Notes: generated by a model not told the origin, from the sequence alone. Shown: positions 17,533 through 29,099, counted from the stretch's first letter. The stretch is 64,000 nucleotides of DNA from Hyphococcus sp. (GCA_021776245.1 JAJFGF010000068.1:124001-188000); one strand, 5' to 3'. Made by a program: numbers and translations.

Positions 17533-20500
17533 CGCGCGCCGGTCCCGAGTCTGTTTTTGCCGCTGCATGTCCGCGGTTTTTTTCAATTGCATCGGGCCGC
17601 CCTTTCCTGACGGATTTCGCACTTGCGCTGCGCGCGAGCCTGGCCGGCCAAAGCCGTTTTGAACTTTCCGACAGCATTGTTTTCCTGCCAACCCGGCGGG
17701 GCACGCGGGCGCTCATCGACGCTTTTGTCAATACGTCACCGGGCGGGCGGGCCAGCCTTTTGCCGCGCATCAAAGCCTTAGGCGACGTCGAGGAAGATGA
17801 GTTTATTGTCTTTGAGGGCGATGCCGCAGATGAAATTGACTTGCCGCCTGCAATATCAATCTCACAACGTCGATTGGCCCTGGCAAAACTCGTCGCCGAA
17901 AAAGATAAGGTGTTTTTTGACGGACAAAGACATTGGGCGGGAGCCATCGCCGCGGCGGACGAGCTAGGCAAGCTTCTTGACTCTCTTTATACGGAAGAAA
18001 TAAACCCTCGTGAGCTGGAAAACATCGTACCCGACGCGCTTGCCGCCCATTGGCGTCATTCCTTAAGCTTTCTTTCAATCGTCACCGAGAATTGGCCAGC
18101 CTATTTGGCCGAAAGCGGCCTGATGGACCCGGCGGAACGCCGCGTCAAACTGATCAACCGCCAAACGCAGCGCTGGCGACAGGCGCCGCCGCAAGCGCCG
18201 GTAATCGTTGCGGGCACGACGGGATCTGCGCCTGCCGTCGCCCGCATGATGAAAGTTGTCGCAAATCTGCCGCTCGGCTGTGTTGTGCTGCCTGGGCTCG
18301 ACCTTTCGTCATCGCCGCGCGTCTGGGACGCCATTGATGAACCGCATCCCCAAAGCGGACTAAAAGCATTGTTGTCATCGCTCGAATTACCACGCAGGGA
18401 TATTGCTCCCTGGCCGCAAGCAGACCGGAGCGACAGCAAAGTCGGCGACCGTACGTCTCTTGTTACTGTCGCGTTGCGGCCGGCGGGCGCCTCCGATGAC
18501 TGGCGCAATTGGGCAAAAAATGCCGCAGCAGAAGACGGCGCACTCATGAATGCGCTTACCAATGTTGAGCTCGTCGAAGCGCCCGACGAAGACCGTGAGG
18601 CTGCGGCAATCGCGCTGAAATTGCGGGCGACGATAGAACACAAAGACCGGACCGCGATGCTCGTCACGCCCGATCGCGACCTTGCACGACGTGTCTCGCT
18701 GAAGATGCGCCGTTGGGATATTGCAATTGACGATTCCGCCGGTGTTCCGTTCGCCAATACGCCTTGCGGGACATATTTGCGGCTTACCGCGCAATGGCTC
18801 ATGGATGTCTCAAATCCGGTTAACCTCATGGCGCTGCTCGATCATCCTTTGTTTGGCGGCGGGCTTACCAGCGCGCAAAAATCAAAATCCTGCACCGCTT
18901 TTGACCGCGCTTTGCGCGGGCTCAAACCCGATCGCGGCACAGGCGGCCTCGCGGCAAAAATATCTGACGACAAACATTTTGACGGTGACGGCAAAGCGTT
19001 GCTTGAGATCGTAACAAACATCGTCAACGACTGGCCTGGCGACGAAACGTCATTTGCTCAGCGTTTCGACGCCCATCTCGCAATTGCCGAACGCCTCGCG
19101 GCGACTGCCGAAGAAGAAGGGTCGATGCGATTGTGGCGCGGCGAAGATGGCGAGACCGGGGCCAGTCTGCTCGCGCAAATTCAAGACGGACTTGCACAAA
19201 TCAATCATGACCAGCCGCAAGATTATGCGGAAATCTTCTCGCGCCTCATTGCCAACGCAGTTGTGCGAAGGCGCGCACCCGCGCACCCCCGGCTTTCAAT
19301 TCTAGGACCGTTAGAGGCGCGGCTGCAGCCTGCTGACCTGGTTATTCTTGGCGGACTTAATGAAGGGATCTGGCCGCGCGACGCCGCTATTGATCCGTTT
19401 TTATCTCGGCCCATGCGCTATGCGCTCGGCCTTCCTTCTCCTGAACGGCGCATCGGCCTTGCCGCTCATGACTTTGCTCAACTTACAGCAGCACCGGCCG
19501 TGATGATGACCCGGGCGGTGCGATCGGGCGGTAAGCCTGCAAAGCCTTCGCGCTGGATTGTTCGGCTGAAAAACATTCTAAGCGGCGCCAATGCGCTTTC
19601 GGCAATAGACCAAACCCGTCCTTATGAAAAACTGGCCGATGCGCTGGATGAACCTCAAAACTCCGTGTGGATCAAGGCGCCGCAGCCAAAGCCGCCGCTT
19701 AACGTGCGCCCTGTGGATTTCTACGTCACGCAAATCGAAAATCTCATGCGCGATCCCTACGCGATTTATGCGCGACATGTGTTGCGCTTGCGGAAAATGG
19801 ATCGGCTCGATGAATCGTTTGAAAGCCGCCATATGGGCAATCTTTTCCACGCCATCCTCTATGATTATGCTGCGGCGCCTTTACCGGATGCGCTCGAACA
19901 ACGCGTTGAAGTTTTGAACACACTTCTCGACCGGCGCGGCGAAAGTTTTGGGCTTACAAAAGATCACCGCGCTTTCTGGAGCCGCCCGGCTCAGGAAGCT
20001 TTTGACTGGCTGGTGCGCTGGGATCGAACCCGCCGTGAGACGGGATCGCCAATAATCCTCGAAGAAAGCGGAAAATGGGCGTTCAACATCGGCAAACGCA
20101 CTTTCAGCCTCGCCGCCCGCGCCGACCGGATTGACCAGTCGCCCGACGGCGGCGCTTTTATCGTCGACTATAAGACCGGAACGCCGCCGAGCCTCGCGCA
20201 GGCAAAATCCATCAATCCGCAATTGCCGCTCACGGGCCTCATCGTTGAAGAGGGCGGTTTTGAAAAGCTGGGGCGGGCGGCGATTGACGGCTTTGAATAT
20301 ATCCGCGTCCTGCGCCGGTCGACGTCAAAAACAAATGATACAACGGCAGAGGGCGCAGCAGCCAGATTAATTATCGACGCGACCCGAGAGCGGCTGTTTA
20401 ATTTGCTCGCTCATTATCAAGAACCGAATACGGCCTATTTGTCGCAACCTCGCCCGCAATTTGTCGATGATTATGGCGACTATGATCATCTGGCGCGGCG

Positions 20501-20534
20501 GCGCGAACGCAACGCCATGGGCGGCGGCGAATGA
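17529..20534 (+). CDS. addB: Double-strand break repair protein AddB
   Basis: 1001 residues from the GTG at 17529, whose last two bases begin the murU stop (GTGA); an earlier in-frame start inside murU is rejected. Alphaproteobacterial AddB: an inactivated helicase-like body (FLPTRRGTRALIDAF, RLSILGPLEARLQPADLVILGGLNEG-type region) and a C-terminal RecB-like nuclease with FSLAARADRIDQ and D880-Y-K (IVDYKTGTPP). With AddA it resects DNA ends and loads RecA at Chi-like sites. addA overlaps by ATGA. Confidence 0.95.
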   Translation: MTRAGPESVFAAACPRFFSIASGRPFLTDFALALRASLAGQSRFELSDSIVFLPTRRGTRALIDAFVNTSPGGRASLLPRIKALGDVEEDEFIVFEGDAADEIDLPPAISISQRRLALAKLVAEKDKVFFDGQRHWAGAIAAADELGKLLDSLYTEEINPRELENIVPDALAAHWRHSLSFLSIVTENWPAYLAESGLMDPAERRVKLINRQTQRWRQAPPQAPVIVAGTTGSAPAVARMMKVVANLPLGCVVLPGLDLSSSPRVWDAIDEPHPQSGLKALLSSLELPRRDIAPWPQADRSDSKVGDRTSLVTVALRPAGASDDWRNWAKNAAAEDGALMNALTNVELVEAPDEDREAAAIALKLRATIEHKDRTAMLVTPDRDLARRVSLKMRRWDIAIDDSAGVPFANTPCGTYLRLTAQWLMDVSNPVNLMALLDHPLFGGGLTSAQKSKSCTAFDRALRGLKPDRGTGGLAAKISDDKHFDGDGKALLEIVTNIVNDWPGDETSFAQRFDAHLAIAERLAATAEEEGSMRLWRGEDGETGASLLAQIQDGLAQINHDQPQDYAEIFSRLIANAVVRRRAPAHPRLSILGPLEARLQPADLVILGGLNEGIWPRDAAIDPFLSRPMRYALGLPSPERRIGLAAHDFAQLTAAPAVMMTRAVRSGGKPAKPSRWIVRLKNILSGANALSAIDQTRPYEKLADALDEPQNSVWIKAPQPKPPLNVRPVDFYVTQIENLMRDPYAIYARHVLRLRKMDRLDESFESRHMGNLFHAILYDYAAAPLPDALEQRVEVLNTLLDRRGESFGLTKDHRAFWSRPAQEAFDWLVRWDRTRRETGSPIILEESGKWAFNIGKRTFSLAARADRIDQSPDGGAFIVDYKTGTPPSLAQAKSINPQLPLTGLIVEEGGFEKLGRAAIDGFEYIRVLRRSTSKTNDTTAEGAAARLIIDATRERLFNLLAHYQEPNTAYLSQPRPQFVDDYGDYDHLARRRERNAMGGGE

Positions 20535-23500
20535 ACGCCTATGATCAAACGCTCGAAGCGCAGCGCATCGCAGCGCATCCCGCACGATCAGCTTTCGTCA
20601 TGGCGAATGCCGGGGCGGGAAAAACCCATTTGCTGATCAGCCGCGTTGCACGCCTGTTGCTGACAAAAATTCAGCCCGCGAAAATTCTCTGCATCACTTT
20701 CACCAAAGCCGCCGCCGCTGAAATGTCCGAACGCCTCTTTAAAGTGCTCGGCGACTGGACTCTCAGCGATGACGAGACCCTGCAGGATGCCCTCAACCAA
20801 CTTGAAGGCAAAGACGCCCATTTGCGTGACGCACAAGAATTGGCTGTCGTCCGCCGGCTTTTCGCTCAGGCGCTGGAAACGCCAGGCGGCCTCAAGATAC
20901 AGACGATCCATGCGTTTTGCGAAAGCACCTTGCGCCGCTTTCCATTGGAGGCAGGCGTCGCGCCTGGCTTTACCGTTCTGGAGGACGGCAGCGCAGGCTT
21001 GATGCTTGATGATGCGCTCAGCCGCGTCGCTGCGGACGCCCTGGACGATAATGCGCTTGCAAGCGCCTTTGCCCGCCTTACGTCAACCCGCAATGAACGC
21101 GATTTACGCACGCTGCTCATCAACGCGGCGCAGCGCAGCGCCGAATTGGAAAATATGTTTGCGCAAAAGGGCGGGCTTGACGGCGTTGTCGGCGCAATCG
21201 CCGCCGAACTTGACGCAGACCCGGCGAAGAACGACGGAGAGATCAAAAGAGAGTTCATCGCCGCATTGTCGCGATCAAAATTGCATGCAGCGCAAGGCGC
21301 GCTCGCAGCCAGCGGAAAAAATGCGCAAAAACGCTGCGCTCTACCACTGCAAACTTTTCTGAATGCGCTATCGCCCGAAGACCAATGGGCTTGGCTTTTG
21401 AAACTCTTTTTCAAATCCAATGGCGAGCCGCGCGGCGCCTATGGCGACAAATCGACAGAGAAAGCGGCGCCTTGGGTCGATGAGTACCTCATTGATATTG
21501 AACAGCAATTTGTCAGCGCCCATGAGACCGCCAAGGCGGCGGTCTTATTGCACGACACCGTTGCCTATCTGAACCTTTTATCGGCGCTGTCTGAAAAATA
21601 TCGCGCGGCGAAGGCAGCGGAAGCTGCCCTCGATTTCGATGACCTGATTGTAGGCGCGCAGCGGCTGTTTGTCAGCGCCGACGCCGCATGGATCATGTAC
21701 AAGCTTGATCAGGGCATCGACCATATTCTGATTGACGAAGCTCAGGATACAAGCCCGGGTCAGTGGGCGGTTATTGAAGCGCCGTTAAAAGAGTTTTTCA
21801 GCGGCGCCGGCGCCCGTGAAGCCGGTCGCACATTTTTCGCGGTCGGCGATATCAAGCAGTCGATCTATTCATTCCAAGGCGCCGATGCGGGTTTGTTCAC
21901 AGAGAAAGAAGACCGCCTCGGCAGGCAGATCAGCGCCGTTGCGGACTACAAAAATGTTGAACTAACGCTTTCGTTCAGAACGACGACGCCTGTCTTGTCT
22001 TTTGTCGACGCTCTTTTTGCTGATCCAGAGGCGGCAGAAGGCCTGGGCGGTTTTCCGGTCCCGAAGCACGACACTGTCCGCACTGGACATGCGGGTCTTG
22101 TTGAACTGTGGCCGTTGACGCCGCGGCCGGAAACAGAAAAGCCGGACCCCTGGGATGCGCCGGTGGATGCATCGCCAGCGGATCATCCTGTTGAAATATT
22201 GTGCGCCCGCATTGCGGATACTATCGATGACTGGCTCCGACATAAAGAAATACTGGCGTCAAAAAATCGCGCCATTGAACCAGACGATATTATGGTGCTG
22301 GTCCAAAGCCGCGGCCGGTTGTTCGATGAGATTATTCGGTCATTGGCCCGCGCCGGGGTCCCGGTCGCCGGCGCCGACCGGTTGAAACTGCTTGAGGACC
22401 CGTCGATCGAAGATCTGCTCTCTTTTGCCAGAGCGGCGTTGACACCAGACGACGATCTATCTCTCGCCGAAACCCTGAAAAGCCCGTTTTTCGGTTTTGA
22501 TGACGAGGCGCTTTTTGACCTGGCCTATCCCCGGCCAGAGGGTCATTCGCTTTGGAATGCGCTCATCGCTCACGCCGGCAACCATGAAAACTGGGCGGCC
22601 ACATGCGACGCTGTTCAGCGCGCGCGCGCCATCGCGAAACACGATGGGCCCGTATCATTCTTCTCACACATCCTTGAAGGGGAAACGCCGTCAGGGCGGA
22701 GCGCTCTCTATGCGCGGCTCAGTCGGGCGGCCCGCGATGCTGTCGACGAATTGCTGCGCCAGGCTCTGCAATTTGAAAACGCAAATCCGCGGTCTCTGCG
22801 CAGTTTTGTTCACTGGTTTGAAAACAACGCCGGTGAAATCAAGCGCGAGATGGAGCGGGAAAGCGGCGCGGTGCGGGTCATGACTGTGCATGGCGCCAAA
22901 GGGCTTGAATCAAACATTGTTTTCCTCCTCGATGCACAGCGCGGCGTCAACCTGCAAAGTATAGGTCCAATCATAGAGCTTGAACGGGACCCCGTTCATC
23001 ACGAACGGGCGGGGCGGCTCCCGATCCTCACAGGTTCGAAAGACCGTGACACGCTTGTGATGCGTGAGGCGCGCGGCGAAAAAATCCGTAAAGCCTATGA
23101 GGAATATCGCCGGCTCTTATATGTGGCCGCAACGCGGGCAAGAGACCGCCTCTATATTTGCGGTGTCGAAATGGGAAACAACAAAAATCCCGGGGCCAAA
23201 GAGAAGCGATTGAAAAGCTGGCATTCGCTTGCGCAAGATGCGTTCCAACGCCTCGAATCCGAAACTGAGGCGGGCGATAAACCTGCATGGCCCGGTGGCG
23301 ACGAACCTGTCTTGCGTCTTTCATCAAAACAAACTGCTGAGCCTGAGGGCGGCGAACCGGCGCCGGCAGCAATCATCGGCGAAACACCGCATTGGCTTCA
23401 CAAGCCAGCGCCCGCCGAACGCGCTTCGCAATGGCTCACGCCTTCCGCACTTACCGCGCAACATTCGCCCGGCGACGGTGACGCTGTTGACGCGCATACC

Positions 23501-24061
23501 GAAGAGGGACCCGCTTACTCACCGTCCGGGTCATATGGCCGATATTTCCGTGGGCGGACGCTACACCGTCTGCTTGAATTATTGCCTGACCTTCCGGACC
23601 AAAAAAGACGCGCCGGCGCCGATCAACTGTTGCAGCGTTTGGCGCCGGGGATTGACAAAAAGGACCGGGCAAGCTGGCGCGATGAAGTGCTGGCGATCCT
23701 GGAGGACCCAGCTTTCGCCGCCGTCTTTGCGCCGGGCTCACGCGCGGAAGTCTCGATCGCGGGCGCACCCAAGGGGGCGCCTGCGGGATCAACTTTTTCA
23801 GGTCAGATCGACAGGCTTGCCGTCAGCGACCGAAAAATTCTTGTCGTTGACTATAAAACCAATCGTCCGCCGCCAGCAGAGATAGACGAAGCGGACCCCA
23901 ACTATATCGTGCAAATGGCCGCCTATCGCGCGCTGCTTCAGGAAATCTATCCTGACCATGAGATCGATTGCGCACTGTTGTGGACTTATGATGCGCGGCT
24001 TATGCCCGTGCCCGCAACGCTAATGGATCACGCTTTCGCGCGCTATATGACGGCGGGTTGA
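20531..24061 (+). CDS. addA: Double-strand break repair helicase-nuclease AddA
   Basis: 1176 residues of a UvrD-type helicase joined to a RecB-family nuclease. The P-loop ANAGAGKT is at 25-32, motif Ia [17 protein letters not shown] follows, then Walker [16 protein letters not shown], motif [22 protein letters not shown], motif [12 protein letters not shown] and motif [15 protein letters not shown]. The nuclease site D1107-Y-K is in [12 protein letters not shown]. It is the motor subunit paired with AddB. Confidence 0.96.
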   Translation: MNAYDQTLEAQRIAAHPARSAFVMANAGAGKTHLLISRVARLLLTKIQPAKILCITFTKAAAAEMSERLFKVLGDWTLSDDETLQDALNQLEGKDAHLRDAQELAVVRRLFAQALETPGGLKIQTIHAFCESTLRRFPLEAGVAPGFTVLEDGSAGLMLDDALSRVAADALDDNALASAFARLTSTRNERDLRTLLINAAQRSAELENMFAQKGGLDGVVGAIAAELDADPAKNDGEIKREFIAALSRSKLHAAQGALAASGKNAQKRCALPLQTFLNALSPEDQWAWLLKLFFKSNGEPRGAYGDKSTEKAAPWVDEYLIDIEQQFVSAHETAKAAVLLHDTVAYLNLLSALSEKYRAAKAAEAALDFDDLIVGAQRLFVSADAAWIMYKLDQGIDHILIDEAQDTSPGQWAVIEAPLKEFFSGAGAREAGRTFFAVGDIKQSIYSFQGADAGLFTEKEDRLGRQISAVADYKNVELTLSFRTTTPVLSFVDALFADPEAAEGLGGFPVPKHDTVRTGHAGLVELWPLTPRPETEKPDPWDAPVDASPADHPVEILCARIADTIDDWLRHKEILASKNRAIEPDDIMVLVQSRGRLFDEIIRSLARAGVPVAGADRLKLLEDPSIEDLLSFARAALTPDDDLSLAETLKSPFFGFDDEALFDLAYPRPEGHSLWNALIAHAGNHENWAATCDAVQRARAIAKHDGPVSFFSHILEGETPSGRSALYARLSRAARDAVDELLRQALQFENANPRSLRSFVHWFENNAGEIKREMERESGAVRVMTVHGAKGLESNIVFLLDAQRGVNLQSIGPIIELERDPVHHERAGRLPILTGSKDRDTLVMREARGEKIRKAYEEYRRLLYVAATRARDRLYICGVEMGNNKNPGAKEKRLKSWHSLAQDAFQRLESETEAGDKPAWPGGDEPVLRLSSKQTAEPEGGEPAPAAIIGETPHWLHKPAPAERASQWLTPSALTAQHSPGDGDAVDAHTEEGPAYSPSGSYGRYFRGRTLHRLLELLPDLPDQKRRAGADQLLQRLAPGIDKKDRASWRDEVLAILEDPAFAAVFAPGSRAEVSIAGAPKGAPAGSTFSGQIDRLAVSDRKILVVDYKTNRPPPAEIDEADPNYIVQMAAYRALLQEIYPDHEIDCALLWTYDARLMPVPATLMDHAFARYMTAG

Positions 24062-24129
24062 TTTGCGCCCGACAAACCTTATCTTCACGCTTCAATTCAG
24101 GCCCAGCGCCGCAAATAGTGAGATTATCC

Positions 24130-24459
24130 ATGGCCACCAAAGCAGTTACCGATGCAAGTTTTGCAAACGATGTGATCAATGCCGACGACGTCGTGCTCGT
24201 TGATTTCTGGGCTGAATGGTGCGGACCCTGTAAGCAGATCGGGCCAGCGCTTGAAGAAATTTCCGAAGAATATGCGGGCAAGTTAACGGTCGCAAAAATC
24301 AATATCGACGATAATCCCGAAACGCCCGGCAAATTCGGCGTTCGCGGTATTCCGACAATGATGATTTTCCGCAATGGCGAACTGACGGCGACCAAAGTCG
24401 GCGCCGCGCCAAAAGGCCAGCTTGTCGCCTGGGTCGACCAGGTTCTTAAAGACGCCTAA
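24130..24459 (+). CDS. trxA: Thioredoxin
   Basis: A 109-residue cytoplasmic thioredoxin with the active site C31-GP-C34 in [13 protein letters not shown], the cis-proline loop GVRGIPTMM, and a typical C-terminal [10 protein letters not shown] helix. It acts as a general disulfide reductase with thioredoxin reductase. The start is the ATG at 24130. It closes the tsaE-to-addA run, 68 bp after addA, and its stop overlaps that of convergent folC (24456-24459). Confidence 0.96.
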   Translation: MATKAVTDASFANDVINADDVVLVDFWAEWCGPCKQIGPALEEISEEYAGKLTVAKINIDDNPETPGKFGVRGIPTMMIFRNGELTATKVGAAPKGQLVAWVDQVLKDA

Positions 24460-25757
24460 TCATTCGACGCAAGTATTTCTCCCGCAAGGTAGAGCGAGCC
24501 GCCGATCAGTATTCTCGGCGGCTCGTTTTTATTATGTGTGCAGGCAAGGCGCATCGCCTGTTCCAGTGAAACACAGGCCTGGGCGTCCTGACCGGCGCTT
24601 CGGGCAGCTTCTTCCACCGCCTGTGGCGAGGCGACGCTCCCCTGTTTTGCGGCGACAGTAAAAACCTTCGAGACGATACCGACCAGGGGGGCGAAAAAAC
24701 CCACTGCGTCCTTGTTGGCCTGCATCCCGGCAATCATTATCAATGGCCGCGGGTTACGTTCCTCCATATCCGACATCGCTCGTGCAACAGCGCGGCTCGC
24801 ATGAGGATTATGGCCGCCGTCAAGCCAGATTTCCGGCGCTTCTCCCAGCAGGCTGTGGGCTAACTCAATCAGCGCGCCGTGCGTCAGGCGCTGCAGGCGC
24901 GCGGGCCAACGCGCTGAAGTCAGTCCCTCGGACAATACCGCGTCGTCGAGCACAAGCCCCGCTGCCTTAATTGCGGCGATCGCCGTGCCCGCATTCTCAA
25001 TTTGGTGGGCGCCGGCAAGGCGCGGCAAGTCGAGGTCAGAAAGCCCATTGTCGTCCTGGTAAATCATTCGTCCGTGTTCGGTATAGGCGTTCCACTGCAT
25101 GCCAAACGCATACACCAACGCGCCGGCCTCGCATGCGCGCGTTTCGAGAACCGCCATCGCATCCGGCGATTGTGGCGCAATCACCGCGGGAACGCCTTTG
25201 CGGAAAATGCCGGCCTTTTCGGCTGCGACTGCGGAAAGCGTCTTACCGAGAAACTCCTGATGATCGAGGTCGACAGCTGTCGCAATCGTCGCAAGAGGCC
25301 GGTCGAAAACATTTGTTGCGTCGAGCCGCCCCCCCAGACCAACTTCAATAATTGCGTAATCTGCCGGCGTTTCGGCAAACGCGAGCAACGCCGCACAGGT
25401 CGTCGCCTCAAAATAAGTAAGCTGCGTGTCGCCGATGAGATTTTCGCAATGCTTCAGCAGATCAATCAGCGCGGTGTCGGAAATTTCGGCGCCCGCGACG
25501 ACAATCCTTTCATTAAAGCGCACCAAATGCGGCGACGTATAGACATGTACGGACCGCCCCGCCGCCTCAAGCATGGCGCGGAGAAAAGCGATGGTCGAGC
25601 CTTTTCCATTCGTGCCGGCGACATGGAAAACCGGCGGCATTTGCTTTTGAGGATCGCCAAGACGCGCAAGCGCGGTCGCCATCCGGTCCAGCGAGAGGTC
25701 AATGATACGGGGCCGGCGGTCCGCCAGGCGCGCAAGAACCGCTTCAACGTCAGACAA
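24456..25757 (-). CDS. folC: Bifunctional dihydrofolate/folylpolyglutamate synthase
   Basis: 433 residues of the Mur-ligase-like FolC family, which adds glutamate to dihydropteroate/folates using ATP. Motifs: the P-loop [15 protein letters not shown], the partner loop [27 protein letters not shown], and [14 protein letters not shown] in the C-terminal domain. The start is a TTG at 25757, 11 bp after accD. The last gene of trpA-accD-folC, a common alphaproteobacterial order. Its 3' end overlaps trxA by four bases in antisense. Confidence 0.95.
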   Translation of the reverse strand: MSDVEAVLARLADRRPRIIDLSLDRMATALARLGDPQKQMPPVFHVAGTNGKGSTIAFLRAMLEAAGRSVHVYTSPHLVRFNERIVVAGAEISDTALIDLLKHCENLIGDTQLTYFEATTCAALLAFAETPADYAIIEVGLGGRLDATNVFDRPLATIATAVDLDHQEFLGKTLSAVAAEKAGIFRKGVPAVIAPQSPDAMAVLETRACEAGALVYAFGMQWNAYTEHGRMIYQDDNGLSDLDLPRLAGAHQIENAGTAIAAIKAAGLVLDDAVLSEGLTSARWPARLQRLTHGALIELAHSLLGEAPEIWLDGGHNPHASRAVARAMSDMEERNPRPLIMIAGMQANKDAVGFFAPLVGIVSKVFTVAAKQGSVASPQAVEEAARSAGQDAQACVSLEQAMRLACTHNKNEPPRILIGGSLYLAGEILASND

Positions 25758-25768
25758 TGGAGGACTTT

Positions 25769-26710
25769 CTATTCAGCCGCTTTGTCAAGCTGGACCAGCG
25801 CGGCGGGAGAAGCTTTCGGCGGCTCTATCGCCGCAACATTCGATGCAGGCGCTGCCTGGCGGCGTTCCCTGATCAGAACGCGGACCAGTTTCGACAGCGT
25901 CTCTTTCATCTTGTGGCGATGAACGACGATATCGACCATGCCCTTTTGCTCAAGAAACTCTGCGCGCTGAAAACCTTCGGGCAATTTTTCGCGAATCGTC
26001 TGCTCTATCACGCGCGGCCCGGCAAAGCCGATAAGGGCGCCAGGTTCAGCGATATTGACGTCGCCCAACATTGCATAGGACGCGGTAACGCCGCCCGTCG
26101 TCGGATTGGTCAAGACAACAAGATAAGGCAGCCGCGCCTCTTTCACCATCTGCACGGCAAGGGTCGTCCGCGGCATCTGCATCAGAGATAAAATCCCTTC
26201 CTGCATACGCGCGCCGCCGGAAGCGGCGAACACGATCAAAGGTGCGCGCCGCGCGACCGCCTCTTCGGCGGCTTTCAGCATCGCCTCGCCGAGCGCCATG
26301 CCCATCGAGCCGCCCATAAACTTAAAATTCTGTACAGCAATGATTGCCGGCGCCCCGTCGATAGCGCCGCTGGCGACCTGCATCGCATCCTGCTGGCCGG
26401 TTTTCTTGCGATAATCCTTCAGCCGGTCGGAATATTTTTTTTCGTCGCGAAATTTCAGCGGATCGGCGGCGGGTTCAGGAATTTCGATCAACTCATAGGC
26501 GCCATTATCGAACAGCATCGCCAGCCGCTCAGCGGGCCCGATTGGCAGGTGGTGATTGCATGAGGAGCAGACCTGATGAGCAGCGTCCAGATCGTGTTGG
26601 AAGATCATCTCACCGCAGCCGCCGCATTTCGTCCACAGCGTATCGTTCCCGTCATCCTCGCGCCTAAAGATATTTTTGATGCCCGGTGGGATGTTTGAAA
26701 GCCAGCTCAT
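25769..26710 (-). CDS. accD: Acetyl-CoA carboxylase carboxyltransferase subunit beta
   Basis: 313 residues. The N-terminal zinc ribbon has C29, C32, C48 and C51 (CGGC and CSSC). The crotonase-like carboxyltransferase domain follows with [31 protein letters not shown] and [17 protein letters not shown]. With AccA it transfers CO2 from biotin to acetyl-CoA, making malonyl-CoA for fatty acid synthesis. It lies between trpA (34 bp upstream) and folC (11 bp downstream). Confidence 0.97.
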   Translation of the reverse strand: MSWLSNIPPGIKNIFRREDDGNDTLWTKCGGCGEMIFQHDLDAAHQVCSSCNHHLPIGPAERLAMLFDNGAYELIEIPEPAADPLKFRDEKKYSDRLKDYRKKTGQQDAMQVASGAIDGAPAIIAVQNFKFMGGSMGMALGEAMLKAAEEAVARRAPLIVFAASGGARMQEGILSLMQMPRTTLAVQMVKEARLPYLVVLTNPTTGGVTASYAMLGDVNIAEPGALIGFAGPRVIEQTIREKLPEGFQRAEFLEQKGMVDIVVHRHKMKETLSKLVRVLIRERRQAAPASNVAAIEPPKASPAALVQLDKAAE

Positions 26711-26744
26711 GGTTTGAATGTACTTTCCTGGCCAAGTGGCTCAA

Positions 26745-27587
26745 CTATCTGATGCGCGCGTTATGAACAGCGTCGGAAATATCGCGCGCGAGGCTCAATA
26801 CGGCGTTAACCGCATTATCGGTCTTGAAGCGATCTGCTTCAAGTGCCCCTTTGCTTAAGTTTTCGGCCAACGCATCAACGAGGGCTGAGCCGACCACCAC
26901 GGCGTCGGCAAAAGCTGCAAATTCTCGCGCTTTTTCGCGCGTTTTGACCCCAAACCCAACCGCCACTGGCAATCCAGACGCCGTTTTGAGGCGTTTGACC
27001 GCCGCAGCCGCAGCCGCAGCCCCACCGGATTTTTTCCCCGTTATCCCGGCGACGGAGACGTAATAAACAAAACCTGACGTATTTTTCACAACCTGAGGCA
27101 GCCGCTCATCATCCGTGGTTGGTGTGGCGAGCCGGATGAAATCGATCCCGGCGGCCCTGGCCGGCTGACACAGTTCTGCGTCTTCTTCCGGCGGCAGGTC
27201 AACAATGATCAGTCCATCGACGCCCGCCGCTTTTGCGTCATTTAAAAACACATCGACGCCATAAGCGTAGAACGGATTGTAGTAACCCATCAAAATAATT
27301 GGCGTCGTACAATCGCCAGCGCGAAAGGCGCGGACCATGCCAAGGGTTCTCTTGAGCGTCTGGCCGGCCTTGAGGGCGCGCAGGCCGGCCGCCTGAATTG
27401 CCGGCCCGTCAGCCATAGGATCAGTGAAGGCGACGCCAAGCTCGATAATGTCCGCACCGGCATCCGGCAGTTTTTTCAAGAGATCGAGCGACGCCGCTTC
27501 ATCGGGATCGCCCGCCATAATGAACGGAATGAAGGCGGCGCGATTCTCCGCGGTGAGTTCTTCAAAACGATCCTTGATGCGGGACAT
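26745..27587 (-). CDS. trpA: Tryptophan synthase alpha subunit
   Basis: 280 residues from the ATG at 27587, which has GGAG seven bases upstream; the ATG two codons earlier lies on top of that site. TIM barrel that cleaves indole-3-glycerol phosphate. The catalytic Glu49 and Asp60 fall at exactly the canonical numbers ([19 protein letters not shown]), and the phosphate loop is [10 protein letters not shown]. TrpB, its obligate partner, is normally encoded just upstream but is missing: the next gene upstream is a CPBP protease. Confidence 0.96.
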   Translation of the reverse strand: MSRIKDRFEELTAENRAAFIPFIMAGDPDEAASLDLLKKLPDAGADIIELGVAFTDPMADGPAIQAAGLRALKAGQTLKRTLGMVRAFRAGDCTTPIILMGYYNPFYAYGVDVFLNDAKAAGVDGLIIVDLPPEEDAELCQPARAAGIDFIRLATPTTDDERLPQVVKNTSGFVYYVSVAGITGKKSGGAAAAAAAVKRLKTASGLPVAVGFGVKTREKAREFAAFADAVVVGSALVDALAENLSKGALEADRFKTDNAVNAVLSLARDISDAVHNARIR

Positions 27588-27663
27588 CTGCATTCTCCAA
27601 ACGGTTTCACTAATGGCGTGTGCGCCGATTGCAAGAAAAACCCGCGAGCCCGGTCGTGGCCGG

Positions 27664-28410
27664 TCAGAAGAACGACGAAGAAAAGTTGATCAGATTATGG
27701 GCAAAAAGCGGAAACAGGATGCTTCCGGTCCTCTCGCGCAGCCACAGTAAACCAAAACCAAGAATTCCGGTATAGACGAAAAACACAAGGCTAAAACCCA
27801 TCGCGCCATCCTGCCAGAATAGGCTGTGGCCAAGCCCGAACAGAAGAGTAACCAGAAGTCCCGCCCAGTTAATCGGGGCGCCGCCGAGCCGGATCCCCGT
27901 ACTGCGCACAGACAGGCTCATCACCAGTAATAAAACGCCGCGAAAATAAATCTCTTCATCAAGTCCCGGCATCGTCGCCTGGAAGAGAAGGCGTTCAAGG
28001 CTCGTGTCGGCGCCATCGGCTGCAACAATCTCCAGCCCGACGGTCAGCCCAACCAACAACAGAGTGACAATCGCAGCAGGCAATGCCGATCCCGGCGATT
28101 GTCTTGTGGTCAGGCCGGCATCGCGGAAATTTACTTTGCGGCGAAACAGGCTGAAAACGGTCAGCACTGAAATGCTCACAAAAACTGCAGCGATCTTTCC
28201 GTCCCAGTTCCAGGCAAGCTCGCCAAACCATTGCGTGAGATCTATATTGGGCAAACCCGAAGAAACTGCAGTTACATATAGGCCATGGAGAATGATCGCG
28301 AGCGCTAACCATCCAAGGTCAAGACGGGCAAACCGCATCACATGAAGCAATGCCGCAATGATCAGCACGACGCCCCACCAGAGACCGAAGGTCATTACGA
28401 GTTCGCCCAT
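27664..28410 (-). CDS. CPBP family intramembrane glutamic endopeptidase
   Basis: 248 residues with about seven hydrophobic segments. The CPBP/Abi (CAAX protease-like) motifs are present: E152-E153-x3-R157 ([12 protein letters not shown]), H195 in FGLGHSLFW, and HNLINF near the C-terminus. Bacterial members process or protect against peptides, or act as regulators; the substrate is unknown. The ATG at 28410 has AAAGG upstream. Divergent from the DUF2975/HTH pair, sharing a 143-bp promoter region. Confidence 0.88.
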   Translation of the reverse strand: MGELVMTFGLWWGVVLIIAALLHVMRFARLDLGWLALAIILHGLYVTAVSSGLPNIDLTQWFGELAWNWDGKIAAVFVSISVLTVFSLFRRKVNFRDAGLTTRQSPGSALPAAIVTLLLVGLTVGLEIVAADGADTSLERLLFQATMPGLDEEIYFRGVLLLVMSLSVRSTGIRLGGAPINWAGLLVTLLFGLGHSLFWQDGAMGFSLVFFVYTGILGFGLLWLRERTGSILFPLFAHNLINFSSSFF

Positions 28411-28502
28411 ATTCTACCTTTCGCGTTTCCTCAATTGTCTTGCCCGTTCGACCAAAGGACACCGCGCCTTGCCGACAGGGGTAAAACTCTGATAGTCTCA
28501 TT

Positions 28503-28539
28503 CGACAATTAATTGTCGTATTGCGATAATTTATTATCG
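28503..28539. promoter_or_regulatory. Twin palindromic operators upstream of DUF2975/HTH pair 1
   Basis: Two 16-bp dyads: CGACAATTAATTGTCG (28503-28518, perfect) and CGATAATTTATTATCG (28524-28539, 14 of 16 symmetric). They start 21 bp apart, two helical turns, and fit CGAYAAT-N2-ATTRTCG. The second ends 14 bp before the DUF2975 ATG. Likely binding sites for the HTH protein encoded just downstream. Confidence 0.6.
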
Positions 28540-28553
28540 ATAATGGAAATTAT

Positions 28554-29090
28554 ATGTCAAGCAGGAACATTCGTGCGATCCGCCGGTTCAGCACCATTAT
28601 GGTATGGGTGATCCCCGTCATCGGGATCTTTTCATTGTTGCTTCCAGCGCTTTTCTGGTTCGCAGATGTCAATGTCATCTGGTTTGGCGGCAATAATAAT
28701 CTTGTCATTGCGGACAGCCCGCCAGTCGATGGACGCCGGCTCATTGGCGTTGCGGCGGTCACGCCAGCGTTAATCGCGTGGCTCGTTTCGCTTTATCATC
28801 TGTTTCTTTTGTTTCAGCGATTTCGCAGCGGCGCCGTATTTGACCTAACGTCAGTCATGCATCTTCGCGCCTACGCCTTATTCGCCGGATTGACTGCGCT
28901 GTTCACAGTCGCTGGCAGCGGCGCAAGGCGTTGGGCGCAAGGTGAATTCAGCGATGCGCCATTATGGACCCATATCCAAATATCGCCCGAACACTGGCTA
29001 TTGATTTTTACGGCTGCGATTTTCTATTTCGTCGCATTCGTTATTGAGGAAGCGAAAGCCTATAAGGACGAAGCGGAAAATTATGTCTAG
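28554..29090 (+). CDS. DUF2975 membrane protein (pair 1)
   Basis: 178 residues with four hydrophobic segments: about 13-36, 60-88, 100-120 and 145-165, and a charged C-terminal tail (EEAKAYKDEAENYV) that should be cytoplasmic. This is the DUF2975 pattern. Such proteins are commonly encoded next to a small YozG-like HTH protein, as here (9 bp downstream). I infer a membrane partner that controls the regulator, but no function is proven. The ATG has GGAA upstream, and the twin palindromes sit just before. Confidence 0.8.
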   Translation: MSSRNIRAIRRFSTIMVWVIPVIGIFSLLLPALFWFADVNVIWFGGNNNLVIADSPPVDGRRLIGVAAVTPALIAWLVSLYHLFLLFQRFRSGAVFDLTSVMHLRAYALFAGLTALFTVAGSGARRWAQGEFSDAPLWTHIQISPEHWLLIFTAAIFYFVAFVIEEAKAYKDEAENYV

Positions 29091-29099
29091 GCGCTGAAA

